From positions 1 to 64,000 of the forward strand of contig NZ_JALLGW010000003.1 of NCBI RefSeq assembly GCF_023074835.1: a DNA stretch of 64,000 nucleotides, written 5' to 3'. How positions within the stretch are numbered: position 1 is the stretch's first letter; each line of letters opens with the position of its first letter. Under the pieces are notes generated by a model. It had not been told where the DNA came from, did no database searches, and saw only the letters and a program-made list of their open reading frames with translations. This DNA is from Halomarina salina (GTDB lineage: Archaea > Halobacteriota > Halobacteria > Halobacteriales > Haloarculaceae). The position numbers and the translations under genes are program-made. Shown in pieces: positions 62,791 through 64,000 of the stretch.

Positions 62791-64000
62791 GTGGCGATCG
62801 ACCCCATCGAACCGAGCGACGCCCGACCGAGCGAACTCGTCGGCTCGGCCATCCAGCGCCGCGAGGACCCGCATCTCCTCACGGGCGACGCGGAGTACAC
62901 CGACGACATCGCGTACGAGGGGGAACTCCACCTGGCGTTGCTCGGCAGTCGGTACGGCCACGCGACGATCCAGTCGGTCGACGCCAGCGAGGCGCTGGCC
63001 GACGACCGCGTGGTGGCGGTCTACACCCAGGACGACGTCACGGCGTCCGGCATCGACGGGGTCCTGCGCGTCGGAGCTCCGGAGGACGGGACGGCCCCGG
63101 ACAACCCCCTGCTGGCAGGCGACCGAGCGCGGTACAGGGGACAGCCCGTCGCCGCCGTCGTCGCCACCGAGCGCTACGCCGCCCGAGACGCCATCGGCGC
63201 TATCGACGTCGACTACGAACGGAAAGACGCGGTCGTAGACCCGGTCGCGGCCGTCGGCGAAGACGGTCCGACGGTCCACGAGTCCGCGCCGGACAACGTC
63301 GCGTTCGACTGGGAGGTCGGGGACGAGTCCGCCGTCGAGAGCGCGTTCGCCGAGGCGGATACGGTCGTCTCGACGGACATCGAGATAAACCGGGTCCTCC
63401 CGACGGCGATGGAACCGCGGGCCGCCACCGCGCGCTACGACCCGTCGAGCGACGAACTCTCACTGGAGCTCTCGACGCAGAACCCCCACACGATCAGGGA
63501 CGACGTCGCTCACACGCTCGACCACCCGGCTGAGAAGGTCCGCGTCCGACCGCCGGACGTCGGAGGCGGGTTCGGCGGGAAGCTCCAGCCCTACGCGGGC
63601 CAGCTGCTCGCGGCCTGGGCGGCGAAACGCCAGGAGCGCCCGGTGAAGTGGGTGGCGACCAGAACCGAGGACTCCCTGTCGATGGTCCACTCGCGCCAGC
63701 AGTCGATCACGGCGGAGGCCGCGGTCGACGACGACGGCACCGTCCGCGGCGTCCGGGCGGAGTCGGTGGCACCGGTCGGGGGCTACCTCGTCCCCGGCGG
63801 GAAGATCGTCCCGACGAACCTCGGGCTGATGGCGAGCGGCCAGTACGACATCCCGGCCGTCCACGTCCGCGTCACCGGCGCGTTCACGCACACGGCCCCG
63901 ATGGCGGCGTACCGAGGGGCGGGTCGTCCGGAGGCGACGTACTTCATCGAGCGGCTGCTGCGTACCGTCGCGGACGAACTCGACATCGACCCGGTCGAAC
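62791..64000 (+). CDS. Molybdenum hydroxylase large subunit (xanthine/CO dehydrogenase family), 3' partial
   Basis: Molybdopterin-binding subunit that hydroxylates a carbon centre (xanthine, aldehydes, N-heterocycles, aromatic acyl-CoA or CO by family). An unbroken frame runs from the GTG at 62791 to the window end (403 codons); an in-frame TAG at 62773 limits the start. Seen are the N-terminal domain (SAIQRREDPHLLTGDAEYTDD, then GQPVAAVVATERYAARDA), the Gly-rich molybdopterin motif VGGGFGGKLQPYAG and AAYRGAGRPEATYFIE. Small (2Fe-2S) and medium (FAD) subunit genes are not upstream, so if present they lie beyond the window. Substrate not predictable. Confidence 0.9.
   Translation, partial: MAIDPIEPSDARPSELVGSAIQRREDPHLLTGDAEYTDDIAYEGELHLALLGSRYGHATIQSVDASEALADDRVVAVYTQDDVTASGIDGVLRVGAPEDGTAPDNPLLAGDRARYRGQPVAAVVATERYAARDAIGAIDVDYERKDAVVDPVAAVGEDGPTVHESAPDNVAFDWEVGDESAVESAFAEADTVVSTDIEINRVLPTAMEPRAATARYDPSSDELSLELSTQNPHTIRDDVAHTLDHPAEKVRVRPPDVGGGFGGKLQPYAGQLLAAWAAKRQERPVKWVATRTEDSLSMVHSRQQSITAEAAVDDDGTVRGVRAESVAPVGGYLVPGGKIVPTNLGLMASGQYDIPAVHVRVTGAFTHTAPMAAYRGAGRPEATYFIERLLRTVADELDIDPVE

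Overview
The window is from a halophilic archaeon (class Halobacteria), probably a megaplasmid or chromosomal catabolic region. The evidence is high GC with strongly acidic proteins, three secreted solute-binding proteins with twin-arginine plus lipobox signals, three F420-type luciferase-like oxidoreductases, a haloarchaeal three-subunit propionyl-CoA carboxylase, and archaeal promoters. In about 20 genes a TATA-like element centred about 27 bp before the start codon points to leaderless mRNA. I used that spacing to choose several starts. I found no rRNA, tRNA, CRISPR array, complete insertion sequence or replication origin.

Nearly every gene serves acyl-CoA catabolism or uptake of its substrates. 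There are nine acyl-CoA dehydrogenases (ACADs), four intact acyl-CoA synthetases plus two C-terminal relics, three enoyl-CoA hydratase/isomerases, one MaoC hydratase, one 3-hydroxyacyl-CoA dehydrogenase, two thiolases, one class III CoA-transferase, three short-chain dehydrogenases and three APH-type kinases like the N-terminal half of ACAD10/11.

Layout. 1-6.7 kb: glutaryl-CoA dehydrogenase-like gene (5' end outside), thiolase, an ACAD, and a TAXI-TRAP transporter with a palindrome at its promoter. 7.6-15.4 kb: 3-hydroxyacyl-CoA dehydrogenase, acyl-CoA synthetase, F420 oxidoreductase, MaoC, CoA-transferase, a synthetase relic and an APC permease. 15.9-19.7 kb: pccB-pccX-pccA. 19.8-25.2 kb: SDR, kinase, enoyl-CoA hydratase and a two-gene ACAD. 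26.2-33.1 kb: ACAD, synthetase, ACAD, thiolase and an ABC binding protein. 33.3-39.3 kb: epoxide hydrolase-like protein, then hyuA-hyuB-acetoacetate decarboxylase-like. 39.4-53.2 kb: two synthetases, two ACADs, an enoyl-CoA isomerase, two F420 oxidoreductases, two SDRs and two kinases. 53.4-59.3 kb: IclR regulator and a complete Liv-type ABC transporter. 59.3-64 kb: enoyl-CoA isomerase, a synthetase relic, an ACAD11-like dehydrogenase, and the start of a molybdenum hydroxylase large subunit.

Two points stand out. First, 44.6-50.0 kb holds synthetase, ACAD, SDR, a small protein of unknown family and a kinase, the same set as the bacterial levulinate/4-hydroxyacid (lvaABCDE) pathway. Its expected end product, propionyl-CoA, would feed the carboxylase in the same window. 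Second, all three kinase genes begin in a 4-base stop/start overlap with an upstream ORF (19, 159 and 9 codons) that itself begins at the predicted leaderless transcript start. Functional assignments are family-level; the pathway proposals are inference.
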